DNA from: Shewanella eurypsychrophilus
GTDB lineage: Bacteria; Pseudomonadota; Gammaproteobacteria; Enterobacterales; Shewanellaceae
Direction: 5' to 3'
Assembly: GCF_007004545.3 (NCBI RefSeq)
Contig: NZ_CP045503.2
Span: 1,148,501-1,212,500, forward strand
Length of the DNA stretch: 64,000 nt
A program made the position numbers and the translations under genes. The notes under the pieces are model-generated. The model made no database searches. It was not told where the DNA came from and worked only from the letters and a program-made list of their open reading frames with translations. Shown here in pieces: positions 1 to 10,332 of this stretch. Positions within the stretch are counted from its first letter, which is position 1. Each line of letters starts with the position of its first letter.

Positions 1-283
1 CTCTACGAAGCATGGATTCATCAACAACGTCATCATGGAGTAGCGACGCGGTATGAATGAATTCAATAATGGCTGCCAGTTTAAGGTGAGCCTCTCCCTG
101 ATAGTCTATTGCCCTAGCAGCTAATATAGATAGAAGAGGGCGCATGCGCTTACCGCCGCCATTGATGATATAGAAGCCTAACTGGTTGATCAGGGCTACA
201 TCAGATTCAAGTTGGGTATAAATCAGTTTGTTGACGTCTTGCATGTCATTATCAGCTAACTGACGAATGGTGGTTAAATCCAT
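1..283 (-). CDS. ispB: Octaprenyl diphosphate synthase, N-terminal part (cut by window edge)
   Basis: Reading the minus strand from an ATG at 281-283 gives a protein beginning MDLTTIRQLADNDMQDVNKL and continuing through GGGKRMRPLL and LLHDDVVDESMLRR. GGGKRMRP is the FARM-side substrate motif, and LLHDDVVD is the first aspartate-rich motif (DDxxD) of trans-isoprenyl diphosphate synthases. About 94 residues are present; the rest lies beyond base 1. IspB makes the polyprenyl tail of ubiquinone and menaquinone from IPP and FPP, in the cytosol. It is divergent from rplU-rpmA, the usual gammaproteobacterial arrangement. The assignment rests on the motifs together with this context. Confidence 0.9.
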   Translation of the reverse strand, partial: MDLTTIRQLADNDMQDVNKLIYTQLESDVALINQLGFYIINGGGKRMRPLLSILAARAIDYQGEAHLKLAAIIEFIHTASLLHDDVVDESMLRR

Positions 284-440
284 AAATAGGCTCTGGTCTG
301 TGGGGCTGAATGTCTCAACCCAAAAGTTAAGTCTTAATGTTATAATAAAGGGATTCTACCTAAAAAAGCGCTGCAAGACAGCACTTGACAGTAATTGTGC
401 GAGTAATTCCGATGTTTTTTTATTCTTTATCAATTAGGGC

Positions 441-469
441 TTGTCAGCTTAGAGTTCTTAGCGTAAACT
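441..469 (+). promoter_or_regulatory. Probable sigma-70 promoter of rplU-rpmA
   Basis: TTGTCA (441-446) and TAAACT (464-469) are separated by exactly 17 bp. Transcription would start near 476, leaving a leader of about 80 nt before rplU. Another TTGACA at 385-390 has no good -10 partner. Identified by eye; no transcript data. Confidence 0.5.
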
Positions 470-554
470 CCGCGACCATTGTCATTAAAGCTTTTATAGC
501 ACCCCTGCCTCAGAATAATGAGCCGGCGTGCTAGAATACCGGAGTAAAATAGCT

Positions 555-866
555 ATGTACGCTGTTTTTCAAAGTGGTGGTAAGCAGCACCGTGTTGCTG
601 AAGGCCATACATTACGTTTAGAAAAATTAGAAGTCGCTACAGGCGATACTGTTGAGTTTGACCAAGTTCTTTTGGTTGCTGATGGTGAGACTGTACATGT
701 TGGTGCACCTTTAGTCGAAGGTGGAAAGGTTGTTGCTGAAGTTATCAGTCACGGCCGTCACGATAAAGTTACTATCGTGAAATTCCGTCGTCGTAAGCAT
801 CACGACAAAAAAATGGGCCACCGTCAGTGGTTTACCGAAGTTAAAATTACAGCTATCAACGCTTAA
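555..866 (+). CDS. rplU: 50S ribosomal protein L21
   Basis: A 103-residue protein, [20 protein letters not shown] onward, matching the usual length of bacterial L21. An upstream in-frame start at 528 would add nine residues unlike the family. The ATG at 555 is preceded by GGAG (541-544) and gives the canonical MYAVF N-terminus, so it is preferred. The body is typical of L21, with a basic [16 protein letters not shown] stretch that binds 23S rRNA. L27 follows after 15 bp, so the two are co-transcribed. Confidence 0.98.
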   Translation: MYAVFQSGGKQHRVAEGHTLRLEKLEVATGDTVEFDQVLLVADGETVHVGAPLVEGGKVVAEVISHGRHDKVTIVKFRRRKHHDKKMGHRQWFTEVKITAINA

Positions 867-878
867 TTAGGAGTCTAA

Positions 879-1136
<258 letters not shown>

Positions 1137-1163
1137 TTTTAGCCCAGGCTAAGATTGCTTATT

Positions 1164-1196
1164 AAAGCCCCGCCTTTGGTGGGGCTTTGTTGTTTT
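1164..1196 (+). terminator. Rho-independent terminator after rplU-rpmA
   Basis: The arms AAAGCCCC (1164-1171) and GGGGCTTT (1181-1188) enclose a short loop and are followed by a T-rich tract. The position, 28 bp after the rpmA stop, fits the end of the ribosomal protein operon. Confidence 0.9.
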
Positions 1197-1218
1197 AATA
1201 ATTAAATAAATTGTTTTT

Positions 1219-1248
1219 TTGGCGATAGAAAGCGGAAAGAAGTATAAT
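1219..1248 (+). promoter_or_regulatory. Probable promoter of obgE
   Basis: TTGGCG (1219-1224) and a perfect TATAAT (1243-1248) are spaced 18 bp apart, just after the rpmA terminator and 29 bp before the obgE ATG. The fit is good but by eye only. Confidence 0.5.
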
Positions 1249-1256
1249 TCGTTTAA

Positions 1257-2450
<1,194 letters not shown>

Positions 2451-2509
2451 ATTATTCTATTTAGTTAAGTTGGGAAAAAGCATTTGAGTTTTTATTCATC
2501 GGGATTGAT

Positions 2510-3271
2510 GTGTACGCAGACACTCAAAATGACATAACTCGCCAAGTCGTTCGAGTTGCCCAACTCCTGCTTGCCTATGGCGCTGAATCTGAACTTGTTG
2601 AAGAGATCAGTCAGCGCTTAGGCTATGCACTTGGCCTTGCCAGTGTCGAAATATCTATCTCTTCAAATTCCCTCGTATTAACTAGCTTGGTTCATGGCCG
2701 CTGTATTACGACAACACGTCGAACTCGCGAGCATGGCATTAACATGACCATTATTTGTGAGTTACAGCGTATATGCTTACTTACAGAGAAAGGCTTATAC
2801 GGTCTGAATGAAGTCAGAAAGCGTGTATCTCGTATAGAACCGAAGACCTATCCTAAACGTTATTTAGTGCCTATGATTGGCCTATCATGTGCTAGCTTTT
2901 GTCATCTTTTTGGTGGTGATTTTTCAGCTTCTGTTCTTACATTTTTAGCCTCTTCAACAGGCATGTTTGTAAGACTATCCATTGCCAAACATCACTTTAA
3001 TCTACTCATAAACTTTGCCATAACGGCTTTTATTACCACTTTAATTGCCCAGCTTGGCTATCACATTCCTATTACTGAAACACCTAAATTGCCGATGGCT
3101 GCCAGTGTTTTGATGTTAGTGCCGGGATTTCCGATGATTAATGCAATTTCAGATATGGTCAAAGGCCACCTTAACGTGGGGATATCGAGGTGGGGTCACG
3201 CCACTTTGTTAACTGTTTCATCTGTGATAGGCATTACTATTGCGATGCAAGTGGGTGGGTTGTTTCTGTAA
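2510..3271 (+). CDS. Threonine/serine exporter, ThrE N-terminal half (YjjP-like)
   Basis: A 253-residue protein of the DUF1212/ThrE N-terminal family. The N-terminal half is soluble (QVVRVAQLLLAYGAESELVEE). The C-terminal half holds about four to five membrane helices, ending in IGITIAMQVGGLFL. It begins with GTG at 2510; the nearby ATG at 2508 is in another frame. The stop overlaps the start of the next gene (TAATG), so the two halves are translationally coupled. In E. coli yjjP and yjjB are likewise split, while in Corynebacterium ThrE is one fused protein. The predicted role is amino or organic acid export; the substrate is not shown by the sequence. Confidence 0.85.
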   Translation: MYADTQNDITRQVVRVAQLLLAYGAESELVEEISQRLGYALGLASVEISISSNSLVLTSLVHGRCITTTRRTREHGINMTIICELQRICLLTEKGLYGLNEVRKRVSRIEPKTYPKRYLVPMIGLSCASFCHLFGGDFSASVLTFLASSTGMFVRLSIAKHHFNLLINFAITAFITTLIAQLGYHIPITETPKLPMAASVLMLVPGFPMINAISDMVKGHLNVGISRWGHATLLTVSSVIGITIAMQVGGLFL

Positions 3272-3750
3272 TGGGTGAAATTATGACATTATTATTTTCG
3301 CTATTAAATGATGCTATTTTTTCTGCAATCCCAGCTGTTGGTTTTGCTATGGTATTTAACGTACCCAGAAGGTTTCTACCATATTGCGCTCTCGCAGGGG
3401 CTCTAGGCCACAGTAGTAGGACGCTATTGCTTCATATAGGGCTACCTATAGAGTGGGCTACATTTATCGCTGCTGCTCTGGTAGGGCTTATTACAATCGG
3501 CTTCGCTAAGCGTCACCTGGCTCCTCCACTCATGTACGCAGTCGCGGCGATCATTCCTATGATCCCTGGCACATATGCATTTAATACCGTGATTGCATTA
3601 GTGCAGTTAACCGCGCAATCAGAGATTAGCCCTGAATTGACATATCAAGTCATTAGTAATGGCTTAAAAACAGTCTTTATTTTAGGCGCTTTGTCGGTAG
3701 GGTTAGCTATGCCAAGCTTACTTTATTTTAGAACCCGACCGGTGATCTAA
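3271..3750 (+). CDS. Threonine/serine exporter, ThrE C-terminal half (YjjB-like)
   Basis: A 159-residue hydrophobic protein with about five membrane helices, of the DUF3815/YjjB family. The ATG at 3271 shares its first base with the stop of the upstream gene; a second in-frame ATG at 3283 would give 155 residues. Motifs such as PRRFLPYCALAGALGHSSR and IPMIPGTYAFNTV match the C-terminal half of ThrE. It probably forms a complex with the upstream protein in the inner membrane. Confidence 0.83.
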   Translation: MGEIMTLLFSLLNDAIFSAIPAVGFAMVFNVPRRFLPYCALAGALGHSSRTLLLHIGLPIEWATFIAAALVGLITIGFAKRHLAPPLMYAVAAIIPMIPGTYAFNTVIALVQLTAQSEISPELTYQVISNGLKTVFILGALSVGLAMPSLLYFRTRPVI

Positions 3751-3784
3751 ACTCATTTCAAATAACAAGAATCCGGAGAGATGA

Positions 3785-4267
3785 ATGAAAATCGCCTTGA
3801 TTGCCGCAATGGCTAATAACCGTGTCATAGGTAAAGATAATCAGATGCCTTGGCACCTTCCAGAAGACCTTAAACACTTCAAGGCAATGACCTTAGGTAA
3901 GCCTATTGTGATGGGGCGAAAAACCTTTGAATCTATTGGTCGAGCTTTGCCTGGAAGGCATAACATTGTGATTAGCAGGCAAGTAAACCTAGCGATCGCT
4001 GGAGTGACCTGTGTTAACTCATTTGATGCTGCGATCGAGGCGGCGGGAGAGTGCCAAGAGCTCGTTGTGATTGGCGGTGGGCAGCTATATGCATCAACAC
4101 TTAAGGTTGCCGATACTCTTTACCTCACTGAAATCGATTTAGATGTAGAGGGAGATACTCACTTTCCTGAGTGGGATGATGGTTCTTGGGAATGTATTGG
4201 CCGTGAAAAAGCAATAAATGATAAAGGATTGCAATATAGCTTTATCAACTTGGTGAAAAAATGTTAA
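3785..4267 (+). CDS. folA: Dihydrofolate reductase
   Basis: A 160-residue protein, MKIALIAAMANNRVIGKDNQ, then MPWHLPEDLKHF with the catalytic acid Asp28. GRKTFESIGRALPGR and VVIGGGQLYA are NADPH-binding segments. It reduces dihydrofolate to tetrahydrofolate in one-carbon and thymidylate metabolism. A CCGGAGAG ribosome-binding site lies 7 bp before the ATG. The length and motifs are those of chromosomal FolA, not of plasmid trimethoprim-resistant types. Confidence 0.97.
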   Translation: MKIALIAAMANNRVIGKDNQMPWHLPEDLKHFKAMTLGKPIVMGRKTFESIGRALPGRHNIVISRQVNLAIAGVTCVNSFDAAIEAAGECQELVVIGGGQLYASTLKVADTLYLTEIDLDVEGDTHFPEWDDGSWECIGREKAINDKGLQYSFINLVKKC

Positions 4268-4358
4268 ATTATAACAGTTGTTATGTTTCAGGGTGGAGCG
4301 TGTGATTAATCACTTCGGCTCTACAGTATAAAAATAAATAATAAGAAAGGAGTATCAG

Positions 4359-4748
4359 ATGCGTCTGTTACCTACGGCAATTGCTGCAATTATCGCGGCA
4401 TCGGCATTCTCTGTGCCTGTACAAGCGAATTCAGATCAGCTTGCTGCGAATATATGTAATTACGTTCAAACAAATGATAAAAATCGCCTGCGTAAGAAGC
4501 TAAAGGAAAACCGCGTTAAGCTCCGTAATATTTACTCTGGGGTAAGTTGTAGCGGAGACAGCTTATTGCGTACTGCAATGAAGAGTGGCTCAGATAAAGT
4601 GGGTACTTTCATTGCCAAACGACTTTCTGTCTCAGACCTATCAGCTGCAGAAGCTGATGGTAATACGATTGTTGCTTGGGCCGAGGGCAATGGCCATAGC
4701 GATAACGCTATCACTGCAGCAATTAAAGATAGAGTTGCTGGCGGTTAA
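4359..4748 (+). CDS. DUF3718 family exported protein
   Basis: A 129-residue protein with a signal peptide (MRLLPTAIAAIIAASAFSVPVQA). The mature part contains two cysteines (CNYVQTNDKNRLRKKLKENR and YSGVSCSGDSLLRTAMKSG) arranged as in the DUF3718 family common in Shewanella and Vibrio. The function is unknown and the location is presumably periplasmic. An AAGGAG site precedes the ATG. A 12-bp palindrome, GTGATTAATCAC, sits upstream at 4302-4313 and could be an operator. The gene stands alone and ends at a clear terminator. Confidence 0.7.
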   Translation: MRLLPTAIAAIIAASAFSVPVQANSDQLAANICNYVQTNDKNRLRKKLKENRVKLRNIYSGVSCSGDSLLRTAMKSGSDKVGTFIAKRLSVSDLSAAEADGNTIVAWAEGNGHSDNAITAAIKDRVAGG

Positions 4749-4770
4749 GTTAGTATTAGTTCATTTTAAA

Positions 4771-4797
4771 ATGCCGGATTGATATCCGGCATTTTTG
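4771..4797 (+). terminator. Rho-independent terminator after the DUF3718 gene
   Basis: ATGCCGGAT and ATCCGGCAT pair around a 4-base loop and are followed by TTTTTG. It is 22 bp after the stop codon. Confidence 0.9.
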
Positions 4798-4838
4798 TAT
4801 CTGAAATTCATGCTAATAATTACTTATCGTATAGGCAT

Positions 4839-4869
4839 AAAAAAGCCAGTTAGGAACGCTAACTGGCTT
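4839..4869 (-). terminator. Rho-independent terminator for the chemoreceptor gene
   Basis: On the minus strand AGCCAGTTA and TAACTGGCT pair and are followed by a run of T. It lies 62 bp downstream of the 4931-6958 gene and faces the DUF3718 terminator. Confidence 0.85.
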
Positions 4870-4930
4870 AAGTAGTTACACTCAATCTAGCTGAGGACTA
4901 GATGTTTGATAGAGATTACATCTATTGCTA

Positions 4931-6958
4931 TTAAACTCTAAACTCTTTTACTGATGCCTGTAACTCTTCCGCAAGCTGAGCCACTTGGTGACTCGATTGG
5001 GCAGTCTGTTCTGCACCCGTAGATGTTTCTTCTGAGATTGCTGCAATATGTTCAAGTTTTTCTGAAACTTGCTGACTGACTAGGTTCTGCTCTTGTGCTG
5101 CATGAGCAATATGAGTACCTGAGTCATGAGCTTTATGTACTGCTTCACTAATACTTTCTAATGCAATATTAGCCTGCTCGGTTTTCTCTACACAAGTATT
5201 GGCTTGGTTACGACCCAGTTCCATAACCGCGACAGCTTCTTTAGCACCTTGTTGAAGCACCTCAATCATCTGCTGGATCTCTTGAGTTGAGTCCTGAGTA
5301 CGTGAAGCTAGGCTACGGACTTCATCAGCTACAACAGCGAAGCCTCGACCTTGTTCACCAGCTCGTGCTGCTTCAATTGCGGCATTAAGTGCAAGCAAAT
5401 TAGTTTGTTCAGCAATGCCTCTGATCACATCAAGAATCGAGCCGATAGCAGCGCTGTCGGAATGCAGCTTATTAATCACAGTTCCTGCTTTAGCGACATC
5501 ATCGGCCAATGCTAAGATTGTTTGCTTATTTTCATCAGCAATGGTGCGCATATGCTGAGCTTCATCATCAGCTTGCTTGATTTGGATAAGGGCATCATCT
5601 GCACTGCTTGTAACTTGCTCTGCACTGGAGCTAAGCTGAGTCGTTGCGGTTGCGACCTGATCAACTTGGCTTTTTTGTTCTTGGATCCCCGCTGTTGTTT
5701 GAGCGGTAATGGCCGATGTTTCTTCAGCGGCGGCAGCCAGTTGATTAGAGCGATCTAAGATGCCCTGAATTAGCTCTCTCAAGCTATCCACTAGTCTGTT
5801 ACAGTTTTTTGATAACTCGGCAAACTCATCATGACCTGAATCGTCAAGTTTATGAGTCAAGTCGCCAGAGGCTAGAATATTAAGTGCATTGTTCACTTTA
5901 TCAAGTGCACGTTTGAGCGGAGTGATCACTGCAATGCTAATCGCAATTGCCACCGCGATAGCAAAAATGATAAGAATGTAAGTGTTTAAGCTAGCAGAAT
6001 CAATATCATTGATGGCGCTATCGCTGACAGCTTTAGACACAGATTCAACTTGATCCGTTAGGTCCTTCATACTGAGGTTAACTTGCTGAGCATCTTTATC
6101 TAATTGACCTAGCATCACAGTCGTAGCAGATTCGAAGTTTAGTTGACGGTTTTTCATTAATTGAATCGAGCTACTACCCTCTAACATGCTGAATACTTTG
6201 TTAGCTTCAGTATTGATGTCGTTTAGTAAACTATCATCGATGACACCTTCCCAGTGACGACTGACAAATTCAAGTTTATTTCTCGCTTCACTGACGATAA
6301 ACCCCAGCTCTTTACTAATGGTTTCTTGTTGCTGAATAGTCCTGCTATTGACCAAGTCATAACTTGTGCTGACGATCCCGCTAAAGCTGTTGTCTATATT
6401 ACCAGCTGTTGCTGCTATTTCTTGCTCGGTGGGATCTTCGCTCATCTCCAGATCGATAAGGTCGAGAAGAAATGATGCTGTATCGTCTGCAGCCATTTCT
6501 AAATCTTCTAGCTTAACCATTAACCTTTCTTGTGTGAGTAGCGAATTTTCGCGAGTCTTAATGACCTTTTGGCCACTTGAGACGAAGCTATCATAACTGC
6601 GTTTAAGGTTAGCAATAGATTGAGAGAAATCTGCTTGATCTTGTTCACCAACGATTCTTGATAATTGATTTAGCTCTTCACTAAACTCTTGATCTAGATT
6701 GGTAAATTGACTTTCCATCCCAGGTAGCGTCTGAGAGCTTTTCGAATGGTAAGCGACAAGGATCTGTTTTTCCTGTTGAGCAATCCTTTGAAGTAGGTGG
6801 CCCGTTGTTTCTAGAGCCGGGATACTCAGGTTTTGTAATACCTGAGTACTGGTTTTTAACTTACTGTTGGTGAATAAAGAGGCTGCACCCATTCCTATCA
6901 GAAGTAAGGTGACAATGCTAAACCCGCCAATGACTCGGGTGGCGACATTCATTTTCAT
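4931..6958 (-). CDS. Methyl-accepting chemotaxis protein
   Basis: A 675-residue inner-membrane chemoreceptor. A first membrane helix (about residues 10-30) is followed by a long helical periplasmic region of about 290 residues. A second membrane helix (about 325-348) leads to a HAMP domain and a cytoplasmic signalling domain with the highly conserved hairpin tip [19 protein letters not shown]. The C-terminus ends ASVKEFRV, with no CheR/CheB-docking pentapeptide. The ligand cannot be told. The gene is transcribed alone, probably from the sigma-28 site at 7172-7198, and has its own terminator. It is far from any che operon, as is common for orphan receptors. Confidence 0.95.
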   Translation of the reverse strand: MKMNVATRVIGGFSIVTLLLIGMGAASLFTNSKLKTSTQVLQNLSIPALETTGHLLQRIAQQEKQILVAYHSKSSQTLPGMESQFTNLDQEFSEELNQLSRIVGEQDQADFSQSIANLKRSYDSFVSSGQKVIKTRENSLLTQERLMVKLEDLEMAADDTASFLLDLIDLEMSEDPTEQEIAATAGNIDNSFSGIVSTSYDLVNSRTIQQQETISKELGFIVSEARNKLEFVSRHWEGVIDDSLLNDINTEANKVFSMLEGSSSIQLMKNRQLNFESATTVMLGQLDKDAQQVNLSMKDLTDQVESVSKAVSDSAINDIDSASLNTYILIIFAIAVAIAISIAVITPLKRALDKVNNALNILASGDLTHKLDDSGHDEFAELSKNCNRLVDSLRELIQGILDRSNQLAAAAEETSAITAQTTAGIQEQKSQVDQVATATTQLSSSAEQVTSSADDALIQIKQADDEAQHMRTIADENKQTILALADDVAKAGTVINKLHSDSAAIGSILDVIRGIAEQTNLLALNAAIEAARAGEQGRGFAVVADEVRSLASRTQDSTQEIQQMIEVLQQGAKEAVAVMELGRNQANTCVEKTEQANIALESISEAVHKAHDSGTHIAHAAQEQNLVSQQVSEKLEHIAAISEETSTGAEQTAQSSHQVAQLAEELQASVKEFRV

Positions 6959-7171
6959 AGGGTACTCCGATTATTATTATATTTTTCAGTAGCAACTCAG
7001 CTATTTTCTGCTCGAATAGTCTGCGCCAGATCTTGATTTTAACACATCAAACAAGTGAACTTGGTCCGTGCGATCTGAGTAGAGATATTCTGTGCCGAAC
7101 AGCTAACTAACCCTAATTTAAAAGGTCTTATAAGTTCAAGAGTTGGCTGAAAGCGGGGTGACGCACATTTT

Positions 7172-7198
7172 TTATCGGCCAACTTGACAACTAGTTTA
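7172..7198 (-). promoter_or_regulatory. Sigma-28 (FliA) promoter for the chemoreceptor
   Basis: Read on the minus strand, TAAA (7198-7195) is followed after exactly 15 bp by GCCGATAA (7179-7172), a perfect match to the flagellar sigma-28 consensus. It overlaps the apaH stop codon and predicts a leader of about 205 nt before the receptor start at 6958. This ties the receptor to the motility regulon. Confidence 0.75.
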
Positions 7199-8020
7199 AC
7201 TCTTTTTTAACTTATTTTGGGTAATTTTTTGATTTGACTCCAAATGCCATAACGTTAAATATTCCCCCCAGCAACAGCCGGTATCGAGAGCATGCATATC
7301 TTGCATGCCTACTTCACCCATAATGGCAGCCCAATGGCCGAAAACTAAAGTATGAGTTTGATTGATGATGCCGTCGAACTTAAACCAAGGGGTAAGCGTT
7401 GAGTCCTTATAAGCAGATGGTGACAGCTTAGAGTCAAATTCTAACTTGCCATCACTGTGTAGAAAGCGCATACGTGTGAGTGCATTAATACAATAAATTT
7501 TTTGCTGTAACGGATCTGCTTTGGGATCCCAGCTATTAACGTCTGAACCATACATTTTTGAAATTAATGCTTGAATATAATCGGGAGAGATAAGCGCATC
7601 ACTAACCTTCTTGGCCTCGGACCTTAACCTTGCTAAATCCCATTGAGGAGGGATACCTGCATGGCTCATGATGATATTTCGCTCTGGCAATTCTTGAAAT
7701 AATGGCTGTATTCTTAACCAACCAATGAGCGAGTTTAAATCGGATGACGCTAATAGTGCATCTAGTTGATCTTTAGGGTTTGCTCGTTTAATTTTTGCTG
7801 CTACCGCGAGCAAATGAAGATCATGATTACCCAATACGACTCTTGCCGAACCATCGAGTTGTTTAAAGTAGCGTAAAGTGGGTAGTGAACCGCTTCCTCT
7901 GGCAACTAGGTCACCTACAGCCCAAAGAATATCTTTTGAAGGATTGAATTCTACTTTGGCAAGCAGTAGTTGCAGTTCATCGAAACAGCCTTGAATATCC
8001 CCAACAAAGTAATTTGCCAT
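7196..8020 (-). CDS. apaH: Bis(5'-nucleosyl)-tetraphosphatase, symmetrical
   Basis: A 274-residue metallophosphatase. The motifs GDIQGCFDEL, GDLVARGSGSLPTL and GNHDLHLLAV supply the metal-binding Asp, His and Asn residues. It cleaves Ap4A to two ADP and also removes Np4 caps from RNA. It follows apaG by 19 bp in the usual apaG-apaH order. The last 15 or so residues (NQKITQNKLKKS) are a low-complexity basic tail. Confidence 0.96.
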   Translation of the reverse strand: MANYFVGDIQGCFDELQLLLAKVEFNPSKDILWAVGDLVARGSGSLPTLRYFKQLDGSARVVLGNHDLHLLAVAAKIKRANPKDQLDALLASSDLNSLIGWLRIQPLFQELPERNIIMSHAGIPPQWDLARLRSEAKKVSDALISPDYIQALISKMYGSDVNSWDPKADPLQQKIYCINALTRMRFLHSDGKLEFDSKLSPSAYKDSTLTPWFKFDGIINQTHTLVFGHWAAIMGEVGMQDMHALDTGCCWGEYLTLWHLESNQKITQNKLKKS

Positions 8021-8039
8021 CTAGTATCAAGCCCTAATA

Positions 8040-8420
8040 TTAATGAAGTAAACCTGGAACAGCTAATCTGAAAGGGGGGATGATGGCATTGAATTGTCTA
8101 CCGTCGTCAGTCATCATTGTATAGGTACCTTGCATGACCCCTAGAGGCGTTTCTAGAACAGTGCCGCTAGTGTATTGAAAGGCTGTATCGGGTTCAATTG
8201 TCGGTGTCTCTCCGACCACGCCTTCGCCTTGAACTTCGCTTGTATGATCATTTGAGTCGGTAATACACCAATGACGACTCTTGAGAGTGACGGCTTGCTT
8301 GCCTAAATTTATGATGGTGATGGTATATCGGAAAAGGTACCTTTCCTCTGTAGGCGATGATTGTTCCTCAATATATTCAGTTTTTACATCCACTTTAATT
8401 GATGACTCAAGCTCAGACAT
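8040..8420 (-). CDS. apaG: ApaG protein
   Basis: A 126-residue all-beta protein, the usual length. The diagnostic stretches are YLFRYTITIINLGKQAVTLK, a variant of the RHWxI(T/D) motif, and the central VVGETPTIEP and FQYTSGTVLETPLGVMQGTY segments. ApaG has an FnIII-like fold; its biochemical role is not settled. The ribosome-binding site AAGGGGAG precedes the ATG at 8418-8420. An intrinsic terminator lies just 14 bp upstream, between this gene and rsmA, so its expression may depend on read-through. Confidence 0.95.
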   Translation of the reverse strand: MSELESSIKVDVKTEYIEEQSSPTEERYLFRYTITIINLGKQAVTLKSRHWCITDSNDHTSEVQGEGVVGETPTIEPDTAFQYTSGTVLETPLGVMQGTYTMMTDDGRQFNAIIPPFRLAVPGLLH

Positions 8421-8433
8421 AACTCCCCTTTTT

Positions 8434-8463
8434 CATAAAAAATGGAGGGCAAGCCCTCCATTT
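8434..8463 (-). terminator. Intrinsic terminator between rsmA and apaG
   Basis: AAATGGAGGG (8440-8449) and CCCTCCATTT (8454-8463) are perfect 10-bp arms around a 4-nt loop. On the minus strand the hairpin is followed by a run of six T. It stands after rsmA (stop at 8511) and 14 bp before apaG, where it would act as the end of the lptD-rsmA transcript or as an attenuator. Confidence 0.85.
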
Positions 8464-8510
8464 CAGTATTGATGCTTTTTTTGAGCAAGCAAAAGCAACG
8501 AAATTTTGAA

Positions 8511-9329
8511 TTATTGCTTATCGATGGCTTTTTTATCAAGAACTAAGTTCGCCATGGCGACATATTGCTCCACTGAAATTTGCTCAGGGCGCAAAGATGA
8601 GTCGATTTTGAGTGTCTCGAACTCTTCATCAGAAATGATATGCTTCAAATTATTACGCAGTGTTTTACGGCGCATATTAAATGCTGTCGTTGTTAGATGT
8701 CTTAGAAAATCAACATCTTTACATGGCCATGGCTTTTTCTTATATGGCACTAATCGAACGACTGCAGAGTCAACTTTAGGTGCTGGAGTAAAGCAGCCTG
8801 GTGGTACTTCAAGGACAGGCATAACTTGACAATGGTACTGAGCCATCACTGTTAGGCGCCCATAAGCTTTTGTCCCTGGGCTTGCAGAAAGGCGTAAAAC
8901 TACTTCTTTTTGCAACATAAAATGCATATTCTTTATCTGTTCTGCAAACTCGAACAAATGGAACATCAAGGGTGTTGAGATGTTATAAGGCAAGTTACCA
9001 AACACCTTAAGTTCTTTGCCTTCTTCAATAAGTTGATTAAAGTCGAACTTTAGTGCGTCACCTTGATAAATTTCAAGTTTATCCTTAAGGATTGGATGTT
9101 CTTTTAGTCGCTGAACCAGATCTTTATCGAGTTCAACCACTTTCAGTTTATCCACGCCACTAGCCACTGGCTCGGTAAGCGCACCAAGGCCTGGGCCAAT
9201 CTCGACCATCACATGTTCATTATCTGGTGCAATAGCACCGACGATACGATTAATGACATTATGATCTGTCAGGAAGTTTTGTCCGAAACGTTTTCTGGCG
9301 GTATGGCCTAAATGTACTTTATTACTCAT
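8511..9329 (-). CDS. rsmA: 16S rRNA dimethyladenosine transferase
   Basis: A 272-residue Rossmann methyltransferase, [20 protein letters not shown] at the N-terminus. [11 protein letters not shown] is the SAM-binding motif I and NLPYNISTP the catalytic NLPY motif of N6-adenine methyltransferases. RsmA (KsgA) dimethylates the two adenines near the 3' end of 16S rRNA as a late 30S assembly step. It follows pdxA by 11 bp in a conserved operon. Confidence 0.97.
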   Translation of the reverse strand: MSNKVHLGHTARKRFGQNFLTDHNVINRIVGAIAPDNEHVMVEIGPGLGALTEPVASGVDKLKVVELDKDLVQRLKEHPILKDKLEIYQGDALKFDFNQLIEEGKELKVFGNLPYNISTPLMFHLFEFAEQIKNMHFMLQKEVVLRLSASPGTKAYGRLTVMAQYHCQVMPVLEVPPGCFTPAPKVDSAVVRLVPYKKKPWPCKDVDFLRHLTTTAFNMRRKTLRNNLKHIISDEEFETLKIDSSLRPEQISVEQYVAMANLVLDKKAIDKQ

Positions 9330-9340
9330 TTGGTATTTAA

Positions 9341-10327
9341 TTATCCAGCTTTTGCGGCCAAGTCTATGGCTTTATTTAGTGCGCAGACGAAACTTCCAAT
9401 GTCTGCAGACCCAGTTCCAGCAAGCTCTAAAGCTGTGCCATGGTCAACTGAGGTACGAATGTAGGGTAATCCTAAGGTGATGTTTACTGAACTTCCAAAG
9501 CCTTGAGATTTTAAAACCGGTAAGCCTTGATCATGATACATAGCGAGTACCACATCAGCATCATCGAGATACTTAGGTTGAAAGATGGTATCTGCAGGAA
9601 GAGGGCCTACAATGCTTATTCCCTGTTCACGTAGTTCATCAAGTGCGGGAATGATTGTATCTAGCTCTTCTCGACCTAAATGACCATCTTCACCTGCATG
9701 GGGGTTTAGGCCACATACATATATTTTAGGTTGTTCAATGCCGAACTTATTCACTAGGTCAGTGTGCAATATTTTCACAATCTGATGCAGACGATTACGC
9801 GTGATTGCCTTAGCAACATAAGCTAATGGAATATGTGTTGTCACCAATGCAACGTGCAGTCCAGGCGCTGATAGCATCATAACGACATCTTGACAGTTGG
9901 CTTGGTTAGCAAAAAATTCAGTATGACCGCTAAAAGGGATACCAGACTGATTAATGATGCCTTTGTGGACAGGTCCTGTCACAACGGCATCAAACTCGCC
10001 ATTCATATTCTTTTCGCCAGCATAACGTAGCGTCTCTATGACGTAAGCACTGTTTTGTTCATTTAGCTTGCCACAAGTACTTTCTGTTACAAGTGGAAAA
10101 GGTGCAATGGTTAGAGAGCCGACTTCTTGTGCTCTAGGTGCTTGAGAGGGCTGATAGGGTCTCAACTGAAGTGGTAACCCAAGCTTCTTAGCCCTTGATA
10201 TCAATAAATCAGGATCTGCACAAACAACTAGCTCAGCAGGCCATGCCTGCTGAGCTAGTTGAATAACTAAATCTGGACCAATACCGGCAGGTTCTCCTGG
10301 GGTAATAGCAATGCGTTTAGTTGTCAA
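9341..10327 (-). CDS. pdxA: 4-hydroxythreonine-4-phosphate dehydrogenase
   Basis: A 328-residue protein with [13 protein letters not shown] at the N-terminus and metal-binding histidines in [18 protein letters not shown] and [12 protein letters not shown]. It acts in the DXP-dependent pyridoxal phosphate pathway. The start is a TTG at 10325-10327, chosen because it gives the canonical length and N-terminus and has AGAGGT upstream inside the surA end. It is 5 bp downstream of surA. Confidence 0.96.
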   Translation of the reverse strand: MTTKRIAITPGEPAGIGPDLVIQLAQQAWPAELVVCADPDLLISRAKKLGLPLQLRPYQPSQAPRAQEVGSLTIAPFPLVTESTCGKLNEQNSAYVIETLRYAGEKNMNGEFDAVVTGPVHKGIINQSGIPFSGHTEFFANQANCQDVVMMLSAPGLHVALVTTHIPLAYVAKAITRNRLHQIVKILHTDLVNKFGIEQPKIYVCGLNPHAGEDGHLGREELDTIIPALDELREQGISIVGPLPADTIFQPKYLDDADVVLAMYHDQGLPVLKSQGFGSSVNITLGLPYIRTSVDHGTALELAGTGSADIGSFVCALNKAIDLAAKAG

Positions 10328-10332
10328 TATGA

